Source: Arachidicoccus soli
Lineage (GTDB): Bacteria > Bacteroidota > Bacteroidia > Chitinophagales > Chitinophagaceae
Assembly: GCF_003600625.1 (NCBI RefSeq)
Contig: NZ_CP032489.1
Coordinates: forward strand, 1,984,001-2,048,000
Length of the DNA: 64,000 nt
Reading direction: 5' to 3'
Shown: positions 20,301 through 28,603 of the stretch, piece after piece
How positions within the stretch are numbered: the first letter of the stretch is position 1
Layout: the number at the start of each line of letters is the position of its first letter
Position numbers and translations under genes: made by a program
Notes under the pieces: generated by a model
What the model was told of the DNA's origin: nothing
Database searches by the model: none
The model's input: the letters and a program-made list of their open reading frames with translations, nothing else

Positions 20301-20979
20301 AGACAGTTGTATCATTCCAAATATGTACGCCAAAAGGTTGCACCCGAACATTGCCAGTTATAACGATATGTACAGGTCTAAAAATACCCATCGGCTGGGA
20401 ACCTTCGGAAAAACCCACTTCGGTGGAGCAACCACCACAAACCCAGGGTAGATCCCGGATATTGGCAGGATGATCCGCCCTTACTGCTAATAAATTTATT
20501 CGATTGTCTTTATCTACTACATCTGTAATATCCAATGTAAAACTGGTTCTTCCACCTGCATGATAACCGACTTTTTTGCCATTCAGCCAAACTGTAGCAT
20601 AAGAACCAACGCCTTCAAAATATAAAAAGACCTGTTTGTTTTGTGGTACTTTTATTTTGAATTCTTTTCGATACCAGGCATATCCATGTCTATTGCCATG
20701 GACAAGACGAATATAACCTCCATAATCATCCCAATTATGTGGCACAGAAACATGCTTCCAGTTTTTTTCTTTGAAACCTTCATCCTGAAACTTAGGGTAT
20801 GCATTTATATTAAAGGAGTCAGCAATTGTATGCCAACCAGTATCTATTATAATATCTCGCCTACTATAAGATTGGCTTTTAGCTATTAAAACAAATAATA
20901 GAAAAGCCGATATACAGACTAAACTTTTAGGTAATTGCAGCTTAACGGTCAACAGCATATTTATGTAAAATCTTATCAT
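17383..20979 (-). CDS. GH2 glycoside hydrolase with C-terminal malectin-like domain
   Basis: This secreted protein of 1,198 residues follows the GH2 plan: a sugar-binding jelly roll (about 45-210), an immunoglobulin-like domain (about 215-325), a TIM barrel (about 330-640), a further beta domain, and a malectin-like carbohydrate-binding domain near 750-900. Glu450 in LILWGLQNE is the expected acid/base and Glu518 in ILVGEYGG the nucleophile. GH2 covers beta-galactosidases, beta-glucuronidases and alpha-L-arabinopyranosidases; the specificity cannot be read from sequence alone. Its start overlaps the stop of the GH95 gene by four bases (ATGA), so translation is probably coupled. It is the last gene of the four-enzyme operon. 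Confidence 0.87.
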   Translation of the reverse strand: MIRFYINMLLTVKLQLPKSLVCISAFLLFVLIAKSQSYSRRDIIIDTGWHTIADSFNINAYPKFQDEGFKEKNWKHVSVPHNWDDYGGYIRLVHGNRHGYAWYRKEFKIKVPQNKQVFLYFEGVGSYATVWLNGKKVGYHAGGRTSFTLDITDVVDKDNRINLLAVRADHPANIRDLPWVCGGCSTEVGFSEGSQPMGIFRPVHIVITGNVRVQPFGVHIWNDTTVCAKSATLYTETTLKNYSAHEKQVNVINDLLDRDHKIVATQKTIIALSAGETKIVAQTFKDIKQVNLWSLEDPYLYHLVTTISDRTAVIDKDTTAYGIRWISWPIGKKHKTNQFLLNGKPVFINGIAGYEHAIGKSHAFTKEEIKSRVDMICAAGFNAFRDAHQPHNLLYQKYWEERGVLWWPQFSAHIWFDTPSFRKNFISLLKDWVIERRNNPSLILWGLQNESKLPKDFALQCCKLIRELDPTASSQRLITTCNGGEGTDWDVPQNWTGTYGGDPATYARDLKKQILVGEYGGWRTIDLHTEGEYKEDGPLSENRWCQLLEEKIMLANKVKDSVCGQFFWLFNSHDNPGRVQAGEGFRNLDRIGPVNYKGLLTSWEEPTDGYYMYRSNFTSAATSPMVYIVSHTWPERWLKPGIKDHITVYSNCDSVQLFNAVDSISLGTKTKNGIGTHFTWNNVNIQYNVLYAVGYYNGKKVANDVIVLHHLPAAPNFQKLFAKNTTVIESKAGYKYLYRMNCGGPAYLDTYNNLWSADRQLEGNDTFGSTSWTADYKGFPAYFASQRRVFDLIRNTKNGSLFQTFRYGRQKLKYVFPLKDGNYRVELYFIEPWWGKNAGNNCDGWRQFDVALNGTVVLNKLDIYKESGYCTALKKVINTTVKGGKLVISFPNTYSGQAVISAIAIASRNLDLNPAKQPAPIFSVGGVKNDLNDKMTIEDWMDIGQRQYFDRSFSFSHLPADLFGAEWLKMNKTESLLEKGFSLYPRKDIFLYIAINKKAKGDTAWLKGFTDTKTFIQTDRNNGENLEVYKRKYLKGYPIKLKSNYAANFDYVIAVQPITTLVPAYDLKPTTTFNIDKATYSKGIAEKKLDGKPRLQLLATKVSEWVIWKFILGVADYHSFKIKYANTSEKVINAKLELIAADGTIMQSSSVELNPSKPGKWNYINLQSKAMFNAGHYRIQIMFPPNSSKIFLSSFQLQ

Positions 20980-23837
20980 AACAATTGCAGCTGATTGTTT
21001 AGATTATAAGTCATACCCTTTTTTGTGTTGAAAGTCACCGTGTAAGATTTATATCTTACAATACATTTTTCTCCTGCAGATGAAAAAATCTTTACTTTTT
21101 GCAATTGACCATTCTCCCAACTAAAATCCAACTGAAACCCACCTCTTGCACATATACCATCCACCTTTCCCTTTGGCAAATCACTGGGGAGTGCAGGCAG
21201 CAATTCAATATATCCATTTTGACTTTGCAATAGCATCTCTGCTACTCCAGCTGCACCACCAAAATTACCATCGATTTGAAAGGGCGGATGTGCATCAAAC
21301 ATATTGTGGTAAACACCTCCTCTTTCGCTGCCACTTGCTCCCTCAGCCGGCCTTAGCAGTTCATTCAGTAATTTTAAACAATGGTTACCTTCTTTAAAAC
21401 GTGCCCACAAATTCACTTTCCAGGCTAGTGACCAACCCGTACCCCCATCTCCTCTATAAATAAGTGATTGTCTGGCTGCCCGCATCATGGCTGAATCTTT
21501 ATTCCAGCGAATATCAGTCCCGGGAAATACGCCCCATAAATGAGAAACATGCCGATGTGTATCCGTACTGTCATCTATGTCTTGCATCCACTCTTGCAAT
21601 TGCCCATAACGTCCGATTTTATTGGGAGCAATTCTTTTGTAAATATTTTTAAGAGAATCTTTTAATGCAGCGTTGGTATTTAACAATTCCTCTGCAAGTA
21701 TACAATGCTTAAATAAATCTCTTATTAATTGATGATCCATTGTCGGTCCGGCAACCAGACCACCATGTTCCGGAGAGTTGGAGGGACTACTGATTAGATA
21801 TCCTGTTTTCGGGTCTTTAATCAAGAAATGTGTATAAAATTCTGCCGCAGTTTTCATTATTGGGTATGCAAAATTCCTCAGGAAGCTTGTATCCTGGGTA
21901 TACTGATAATGCTCCCACAATTGATGACAAAGCCAGGCAGAACCGCCCACCCAAACACCATGGTCAGATGCATCTATCGGCGCAGTTGCGCCCCAGATAT
22001 CCGTATTGTGATGCTCCACCCATCCCGGCGCATCATAATTAATTTTAGCCGTCAGTTTCCCTGTTGTCGCAACACGTTGAATTAATCTAAACAACGGCTT
22101 TGAGCAAGCAGATAAGTTCAAAACTTCAGAAGGCCAATAATTCATTTCCAAGTTGATATTGGTCGTAAACTTGCTACCCCATGGTGGTGTAAGCAGGACA
22201 TTCCAGATACCTTGCAAATTAGCCGCCATACCATTTGGTGGAGAACAGCTTAATAATAAATAACGCGCGTATTGTACATATAAAGCAATTAATGATGGAT
22301 CTGTCTTATCGGTATATTTTAGAATGCGTTGATCTGTTGGCACAGTTAGCTCTTGCTTCCCACCCAATTCCAAACTAAATTTATCAAAGTATGAACGGTA
22401 GGTTTTTATATGTGCCTCCCTTAAAGCTTGATAGCTAAAACTTTTTAAGGGCGAAAGATATTTTATACAACTCTCCTTTGGATGGCCACTTACATCTTTG
22501 TAAGACCTAAAGTTAGTTGCAGCTGTTAAATAAAGTGTTGCATCCTGAGCGTTTTTTACAATTAATTTATTATCTATTATACTAACTGAAGCATTATGGC
22601 CATAAACTTTCACAGTTAAATAGCTGATACCAAACAATACCCCGTTTTTAACTTTCACACGAAGTCCAATTGTATTCTCATTTACTTTAAAAAGAGAAAA
22701 TGTTTTGTGTACTGTTTGAAAACCTGTAGAAAAATTAATAGCATTTGCTTTATCTGCTGTCAGGTGTATTGCTATAAAATTTTTATCTGCACTTGCCCAG
22801 TATTCTCTACGATAATGAATATTATTCCGGCAATAACTTATACTTGCAACGGCATCGTTAAGGTTCAATTCCCGGCGGTAATCTGTAATCCTACCTTGCT
22901 GATTGGTATAAATAAACAAGTCTCCAAAGGGTTGGTAACTTGCTTCAAATTGTGGGTATGCAGGTGGGTTATCATTTTGAATCCAATACTTCCAATTCCT
23001 TGATAGCGCGATTCCATCTTCCGGTGTTTTACCCGCCGGGTAAAGCACAAAAATCTTATCCTTATTCTTAACACCTACAAATCCACCCTTATCGAAATAA
23101 TTAAGAACTTGTATGGCAATCACATTCTTTCCCTCTTGCAAATATTTGGATTGAATTAAATAATGTCTTTTGGTACTGATACCTGCTCCAGAATCTACTA
23201 ATGCCCCGTTTATATAAAGAAAATCCTGGTCTCTAATTTTACCTAGATCTACATATAAATTTTTTCCCTTCCATTTTTGAGGCAATTTAAAATCTGTTCT
23301 AAACCAAACCGAACCGTCTAAACCCTGCAATCCATTAGTTTCCCAACCATTTACCAAAGGCAAGTCCATATGCTTCCAGTCTGCATCATCGTAATTAAAA
23401 CCGGCAGGTCTTACCTGTTTTCTAACCTTATTGTACCAACTCTTTTTCTTTATTTCATATTGAACCGGATCATTATTTTTCAGGCCCATAAAGTGTTTTG
23501 TAGCTATATCTTCTGCTTCTTTTTGTTTTCCCTGAAAAATTAAACGCCTTATTATCGGCAAATATTTCGCCGCTCCCGGGTGCGCATATTGTCTGGGGCC
23601 ATCGGTCCACAAAGTAGCCTCATTAAACTGAATATGATCCGTATCGACACCACCATAAATCATCGCTCCCAAATGCCCATTTCCGATAGGTAGGGCATCT
23701 GTCCATTTTTTCGCATCTTGCTTATACCAAAGCAATAAAGAGTCCCTGTTATCATGCAGCTGTGCATCTGCCAGCAGAATTGAAAAACAGCTGCACAATA
23801 AAAAGACGGGTATCTTATAATTTCTAATTTTCATCAA
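20976..23837 (-). CDS. GH95 alpha-L-fucosidase/galactosidase with inserted jelly-roll domain
   Basis: The 953-residue secreted protein starts as GH95 (LLLWYKQDAKKWTDALPIGN, FNEATLWTDGP) and ends with the family's (alpha/alpha)6 barrel, including NINLEMNYWPSE, SPSNSPEHGG and HPPFQIDGNFGG, which carry the known catalytic positions. Between FMG at residue 118 and YQPFGDLFI at residue 301, where GH95 proteins usually run straight on, there is an extra segment of about 180 residues resembling a GH2-type galactose-binding jelly roll (VWFRTDFKLPQKWKGKNLYV). GH95 members hydrolyse alpha-L-fucose or alpha-L-galactose; L-galactose occurs in rhamnogalacturonan-II, which would fit the neighbours. It lies 18 bases after the preceding glycosidase gene. 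Confidence 0.88.
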   Translation of the reverse strand: MMKIRNYKIPVFLLCSCFSILLADAQLHDNRDSLLLWYKQDAKKWTDALPIGNGHLGAMIYGGVDTDHIQFNEATLWTDGPRQYAHPGAAKYLPIIRRLIFQGKQKEAEDIATKHFMGLKNNDPVQYEIKKKSWYNKVRKQVRPAGFNYDDADWKHMDLPLVNGWETNGLQGLDGSVWFRTDFKLPQKWKGKNLYVDLGKIRDQDFLYINGALVDSGAGISTKRHYLIQSKYLQEGKNVIAIQVLNYFDKGGFVGVKNKDKIFVLYPAGKTPEDGIALSRNWKYWIQNDNPPAYPQFEASYQPFGDLFIYTNQQGRITDYRRELNLNDAVASISYCRNNIHYRREYWASADKNFIAIHLTADKANAINFSTGFQTVHKTFSLFKVNENTIGLRVKVKNGVLFGISYLTVKVYGHNASVSIIDNKLIVKNAQDATLYLTAATNFRSYKDVSGHPKESCIKYLSPLKSFSYQALREAHIKTYRSYFDKFSLELGGKQELTVPTDQRILKYTDKTDPSLIALYVQYARYLLLSCSPPNGMAANLQGIWNVLLTPPWGSKFTTNINLEMNYWPSEVLNLSACSKPLFRLIQRVATTGKLTAKINYDAPGWVEHHNTDIWGATAPIDASDHGVWVGGSAWLCHQLWEHYQYTQDTSFLRNFAYPIMKTAAEFYTHFLIKDPKTGYLISSPSNSPEHGGLVAGPTMDHQLIRDLFKHCILAEELLNTNAALKDSLKNIYKRIAPNKIGRYGQLQEWMQDIDDSTDTHRHVSHLWGVFPGTDIRWNKDSAMMRAARQSLIYRGDGGTGWSLAWKVNLWARFKEGNHCLKLLNELLRPAEGASGSERGGVYHNMFDAHPPFQIDGNFGGAAGVAEMLLQSQNGYIELLPALPSDLPKGKVDGICARGGFQLDFSWENGQLQKVKIFSSAGEKCIVRYKSYTVTFNTKKGMTYNLNNQLQLL

Positions 23838-23855
23838 AATTTCCTGTCAATATTT

Positions 23856-25421
23856 TTATCTTAAATTCACTTCAACCTTCTTCAACTTTTTCGCATGGAA
23901 TATTTCTTTTCCATTTTCAAAAATCCTAAAACCCTTTCCCTTCTTATACTTCTTGCCGTTTTTATCCCAAAGTATTGTCAATAAAACATTGTGATACTTG
24001 ACACCATCTAAACAAAACCAGCCCCATTTTCCTGCGGGAATAAGTGGTTGAATCTCTAAAATATTATCTGCCCTTGGTCTTAGTCCGATTAAATCACTAA
24101 TGATTAAATCAGCAAATCCTGAATGGTTATAAAACCTGCTTCTTGATTCATTACGCAACCATGCACCAGTTTTTTCATCCTGATATTCACCAATAAATGG
24201 CCGGCCATTTTTTTGTTGCGCCCAGGCATATTTATGTAAATTATAATAAAAGACAGCAGCATTCATTTTACCCTTATGCGTATAATTATCTAAAAGGTTG
24301 GCCAACCCTTTTAATGTCTGTGTAGTTGCATAAGGCCAAACAGCGCCGTCCCATTCACAACCATGACCGGAACCATGCGTCCTAAATAATGGGTTTCTCC
24401 TTTCTGCGGTGGTAATTCCCCAAGGCGCATCAAACCCGGTAGTATCAATTAACTGATTCCAAGTCCTGGCATATCGTGTTTGATCATCGGGTAAATTAAA
24501 ATACCATGGAATAAAGCCCAGTTCCTCGCGTGCGTCTGCAAACTTACCATCGGGACGTTTTACCTCAAAGAAACTGGCAGAATCATCCCATAAATTTTCC
24601 TGAACCAGTGCTTTCAAAGTAGCTGCTTTTGTTTGATATTTTTTCTCCAGACTTACATCATTTAAAATAGCACCCATTTTTGCCAGTGCATTCGCGTTAC
24701 CATACATATAACTATTAATAGTTGGTCGTATATTTTTCACATGTCTGCCTCCGCTTATTGACTCTTCCATTGCATCTTTTACATCATATTGCCAGAACAT
24801 TTTGTTTTTCAATTGACGTTCACCTTCCCATCTGTGATAATCTGAATCTAAGGCAGGCACAGTCTTTTCTAAGAATGATTTGTCTTTGTTTACTAAATAT
24901 AAATTATAAACAGCATCATCAATCCATGTACTGAAAGAATGAAAATGCTGCTTCTTCAAGTATTTGTCATGAAACAACCAGTAAGAAATATATTGATTTA
25001 TGAATTCGGAATTCCTTAACCAGCGCCCTTCATATACCTGATGTCCCAATGCAGAGCTGATGGTATTATAAGGTCCCGCAAATTTTACCGGAGTAATAAA
25101 TTCCGTAAATACAAAACCTACAGGTGTCTTTACCAAATGTTTTCTAAATGACCACCATCTAAAATAATAAGTATTTTCCAAAGTAGAATCCGGACACTCA
25201 AACAAAGGAATATTATCCGACATCCAGGTATAAGCCTCTGCATCGGGAACAAAATTGACAACATCTTCCGGCTTGTCCAGTGCATTGTAATAGGCAATAT
25301 CAGACTGCATAATGCTCGGATGCAAGACATAAAAACCTGCATTCTTTTGTGCAAAAGATGCCTTGCATAAAAAGAAGCATGCGCAGGTCATCAAGAAATA
25401 TTTTCCCATCTTTTTAATCAT
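23856..25421 (-). CDS. Secreted (alpha/alpha)6-barrel glycoside hydrolase (MGH1-like; possibly GH142)
   Basis: The 521-residue protein has a signal peptide ending SFAQ and motifs of six-hairpin glycosidases: GPYNTISSALGHQVYEGRWL (about 115-135), RPTINSYMYGNANALAKMG (about 230), EELGFIPWYFNLP and GCEWDGAVWPYATTQTLKG (about 355), and a small C-terminal beta domain around RPRADNILEIQPLIP. These resemble MGH1-like barrels, including beta-L-arabinofuranosidases of GH142, a family that acts on rhamnogalacturonan-II. I am confident of the fold and secretion but not of the family number. It is second in an operon of four glycosidases, 15 bases after the preceding gene. Confidence 0.62.
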   Translation of the reverse strand: MIKKMGKYFLMTCACFFLCKASFAQKNAGFYVLHPSIMQSDIAYYNALDKPEDVVNFVPDAEAYTWMSDNIPLFECPDSTLENTYYFRWWSFRKHLVKTPVGFVFTEFITPVKFAGPYNTISSALGHQVYEGRWLRNSEFINQYISYWLFHDKYLKKQHFHSFSTWIDDAVYNLYLVNKDKSFLEKTVPALDSDYHRWEGERQLKNKMFWQYDVKDAMEESISGGRHVKNIRPTINSYMYGNANALAKMGAILNDVSLEKKYQTKAATLKALVQENLWDDSASFFEVKRPDGKFADAREELGFIPWYFNLPDDQTRYARTWNQLIDTTGFDAPWGITTAERRNPLFRTHGSGHGCEWDGAVWPYATTQTLKGLANLLDNYTHKGKMNAAVFYYNLHKYAWAQQKNGRPFIGEYQDEKTGAWLRNESRSRFYNHSGFADLIISDLIGLRPRADNILEIQPLIPAGKWGWFCLDGVKYHNVLLTILWDKNGKKYKKGKGFRIFENGKEIFHAKKLKKVEVNLR

Positions 25422-25436
25422 TGTTTTATTTTTTAT

Positions 25437-28229
25437 CTACTGAAATAACCAATCCAGGTCCCTGTCTTCCCCATTTGTACCCAAAGCCGCGTCAAAAGCA
25501 TTGAGCTTTTTATCTCCGCTAATAAATCCCAGAATCAAACAAATACCTTTGCCCAGATCAAAATTATGCATGCCGGGCGCAAATGTAAAGCTATGAATAT
25601 TCACCGGCGGGAAACCCGGAATAAGTATAGCATTAGCTATTTTCGTTTCGGCCTGTCCATAATTATTTGCACTTGCGTCTATTTCTAATTCAGGTTCAGG
25701 TAAATAGGTTTTGCTTTTATTTACAAAATAGCCCACCAATAATTGTACAGGTTGATCATTCTTAAAACTTAAAGTTGTCCCCTTCTCTATTTGAGTATTT
25801 CGATTATACTTCCATCCTTTTAAGCCATAAAGATTGGGAGCAAGGTCTTTAAACATAACGGTTGTATCTAAAAAGGCACTTTCCTCCTTATGCAATATGA
25901 ATGTTTTCGTATCCTTATTTAGAAACTCCACAGTTGCGTTTTCAAGCGGCTTTACATTACCATTTGAAGCTATTTTATTTTTATGCGCCCTTAATGCCAA
26001 TAAATTTCTTTTAAAACTGTTCAATTCTTTCTGGTAATAAGGAAGCAGCTCAACCCAGGTTTTATTTTTTCCATCCTTCCCGGTGATAGGTATTTTCCGC
26101 TGACTGGTTTGCATACTGTTCGCATAGAGATAGGTATTTTTTGTAAGCTGTGCTAATTGCGAAAAATATTGCACACTACTGTCTAAATAAGGCAGCGCAT
26201 CTTCTAAATCACTTAATTTATTAGAATATTTATACCGTAAAACACAAAGAGCCGCTTTTGCTTTCTGGCTGTAAAAATTAGCCAGCATATTATAACAATA
26301 CATATCATTTTTAAGCCTGTTAAATTCGGCATTATCTTTATGGACAAATTGGGCAGCAGCATTGATTGCATTTACGGCATTTCTGCCATTTTCCACGACT
26401 TCCTTTGCAATCATCGTAGGTGTTTCGCCGATGTGCGGCTGATGATACCATTCTTTCTTTGCATACTGCGTTAACATTTCTCCTACGGGTGACTCAGAGT
26501 CATATAAAAGTGTAAACAAACCATATTTTGTAGGATGAATCAATTCACTCATAAACATTCCGAGAGTTAAGGTTTGCCTGTTACCATCAGTGATACCATA
26601 TCTCCTTAGGAGTTTAGGAGCAATTTCACCGGATTGTTCATAAGCAATTAAAATATTCTTTCCTGCATCCAGACTACAACCATATTTCTCAGATAATCTT
26701 TTTGCCCAATAATTAATTTCAGCCTTTCTATTTCTGTCGCAATTCCAGGCATATCTTGACCATTCAGCATACCAAATCCAGTCTCGGTCCATCTCTAACA
26801 ACCGAGGGTCTGTATTATCTGCAGCATGCGGCCAATCCCAGTAAGAAGCCTGCGGATAGAGATGCAATCCGTTTGCGCCATCTATTTTATGCATGGCTTG
26901 TACACATTTCTGAATAAAATCATCTGCACCATATCTAAAAGGTTCTAGGTTGGCCATTATGTGAACATTTTCTACTAACACAGGAGAAATTTCACTCAAT
27001 TCCTTGTGAAGTGCTGCCCAAGACCCTCTCGGCGTATAAGTCGTTAAGGCTTCTCCATTGTATTTAGCCATGGTAAACAGATTACTATATACTTTTTTAG
27101 CAGCCTTTAGGTCATCAGGAGCATAGGTATCATGTGCCCTTAAGATAATGGGAGGCTCTTGTTTTTTACCCAAAGCTTTTAGCCCGTCTTTCACTCCCGG
27201 GATAATCGTTTTTGAAAACCAATTTACATCATCCGGACCTGTACCCTGCATCGCTTCACCCAATGTAACCAGCAGACCCACATTCGGATATTGTTCAACA
27301 AAAGCAGCGATCGACCTCCGTGTATAATCCGCAATTAAAGGAATAATAGGCCGGTTTCTATCTTGTGTTTTTATATGATTTTTTTCAGCAAAAGGCTTCG
27401 AAACAATGATATTATAAAAGGCCTGAATGACCCATATGCCACGTTTATCCGCTTCTCTGGTAAGAAACTTATACATTTCCTGATTCTTTATAAAAGTGGC
27501 ACTGTCCACTTCAACAGCATAAGGATATTTTTTTAAACGGACCAAGGATGCAAAAGGATGTCCGGACCATAAATACAAAGTATTCATTCTATTTTCTACC
27601 AACATATTCAGGTATTTAATCCAAAGCTTTTTATTATAAAACCAAGGAAAATTCTGGGGTGTGATAGGATATTCATAGGTGCCTCTACCAGGTAATAGCG
27701 TAGTCTTCTGCAAACCGATACAGGCTCCTCTTAATACCATCTGCGGCTTATCTGCAAAATCAATTGTTATGGGAAGCGCTCCTTGCTTATTCAGCCTGTC
27801 TACCATTTCCAGACAGCCATACAAAACACCGGAACTATCTGCACCGGTAATTACATAATTATTCCTATCGGAAGATAGCAAATGAAAAGATTCCTTCGCT
27901 GAATCTATTTCAGGATGAATATCGAGCAGTTTTTCTGCAAAACTAAATACAGCTTTATCTGATTGGGAAATAAAGATGGTATTTTCTGAAGGGATCTTTT
28001 TTAGGCTGGATGCTTTGATAATCTCAATAGCAATACCTTTGTTCCTTAGCGCGTCTGCCAATCTCCCTACCCCATATTGGACCCTGCTTGAAGCATAAAT
28101 ATTCTCTACCAGAAAATATTTTGGAGTCAGCTTCTTTTCTATAGAATGCCCAAAAGACGATATACATATGGACGAAAGGCCAGAGACTAATAACACAATT
28201 ATAATCCTTCTCATATCAAAATGATTCAA
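25437..28229 (-). CDS. Large secreted TIM-barrel glycosidase, GH138-like architecture
   Basis: The 930-residue exported protein has an N-terminal alpha/beta domain like those preceding GH20 and GH67 barrels (about 35-165, ending DRLNKQGALP), a TIM barrel (about 165-480), a helical segment (about 560-760) and a C-terminal beta-rich domain. GH138, the alpha-galacturonidase of rhamnogalacturonan-II, has this layout. Glu325 in VTLGEAMQG and Glu393 in YNGEALTTY are candidate catalytic residues. The assignment rests on architecture and company, so other uncharacterised families remain possible. A second in-frame ATG at 28214 gives MRRIIIVLL and is an equally good start. It is the first gene of its operon and is preceded by the shared dyad. 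Confidence 0.55.
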   Translation of the reverse strand: MNHFDMRRIIIVLLVSGLSSICISSFGHSIEKKLTPKYFLVENIYASSRVQYGVGRLADALRNKGIAIEIIKASSLKKIPSENTIFISQSDKAVFSFAEKLLDIHPEIDSAKESFHLLSSDRNNYVITGADSSGVLYGCLEMVDRLNKQGALPITIDFADKPQMVLRGACIGLQKTTLLPGRGTYEYPITPQNFPWFYNKKLWIKYLNMLVENRMNTLYLWSGHPFASLVRLKKYPYAVEVDSATFIKNQEMYKFLTREADKRGIWVIQAFYNIIVSKPFAEKNHIKTQDRNRPIIPLIADYTRRSIAAFVEQYPNVGLLVTLGEAMQGTGPDDVNWFSKTIIPGVKDGLKALGKKQEPPIILRAHDTYAPDDLKAAKKVYSNLFTMAKYNGEALTTYTPRGSWAALHKELSEISPVLVENVHIMANLEPFRYGADDFIQKCVQAMHKIDGANGLHLYPQASYWDWPHAADNTDPRLLEMDRDWIWYAEWSRYAWNCDRNRKAEINYWAKRLSEKYGCSLDAGKNILIAYEQSGEIAPKLLRRYGITDGNRQTLTLGMFMSELIHPTKYGLFTLLYDSESPVGEMLTQYAKKEWYHQPHIGETPTMIAKEVVENGRNAVNAINAAAQFVHKDNAEFNRLKNDMYCYNMLANFYSQKAKAALCVLRYKYSNKLSDLEDALPYLDSSVQYFSQLAQLTKNTYLYANSMQTSQRKIPITGKDGKNKTWVELLPYYQKELNSFKRNLLALRAHKNKIASNGNVKPLENATVEFLNKDTKTFILHKEESAFLDTTVMFKDLAPNLYGLKGWKYNRNTQIEKGTTLSFKNDQPVQLLVGYFVNKSKTYLPEPELEIDASANNYGQAETKIANAILIPGFPPVNIHSFTFAPGMHNFDLGKGICLILGFISGDKKLNAFDAALGTNGEDRDLDWLFQ

Positions 28230-28603
28230 TTATTTGTTCAAAATATTTATTTGTAAATCATAAATTTATATATAAATTACATAATAAAACAAATATTCGT
28301 TATTATTTTCTCTGCAATCGATACCGAAATATTTAAACCAATAAAAAAAATAACAAGTATTAAAGTGGGAAAACCCACAGCAGTATTAGGTTCTGCTTAT
28401 GCTGTTAAAATAAAAACTCCCTTAAAACTAAATATTACAAGAAAATAAGATCTGCTAAAGCAATTGAAGCATTATCTAATAAATGGGTTTATTTATAAGA
28501 CAACTGCAACTTTCAAAAACGGAATTTTTACTTTTTTCTGCTATACTAAAAAATTTAATTGTAGTTTTAACTTTTATTACTTATTTAGAATATTCTTCAA
28601 CAA
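28230..28603. promoter_or_regulatory. Divergent regulatory region between the GH operon and a GH2 gene
   Basis: This AT-rich region of 374 bases separates two divergent transcription units. It carries the third copy of the shared elements near 28252-28304, close to the minus-strand start. The rest has no gene that I can support; a short plus-strand open frame from 28483 overlaps the start of the GH2 gene in another frame and is not convincing. Confidence 0.5.
28252..28304. promoter_or_regulatory. Shared operator-like elements, copy A
   Basis: A perfect 16-base palindrome, AATTTATATATAAATT, lies at 28263-28278 inside a block similar to those at 2786 and 17256. The related motif AACAAATATTCGTTATT lies at 28288-28304. 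Here the two elements are only about 10 bases apart and in the opposite order from copies B and C. The palindrome centre is about 41 bases upstream of the minus-strand start, so it could overlap a promoter, and it might serve both divergent units. Confidence 0.45.
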
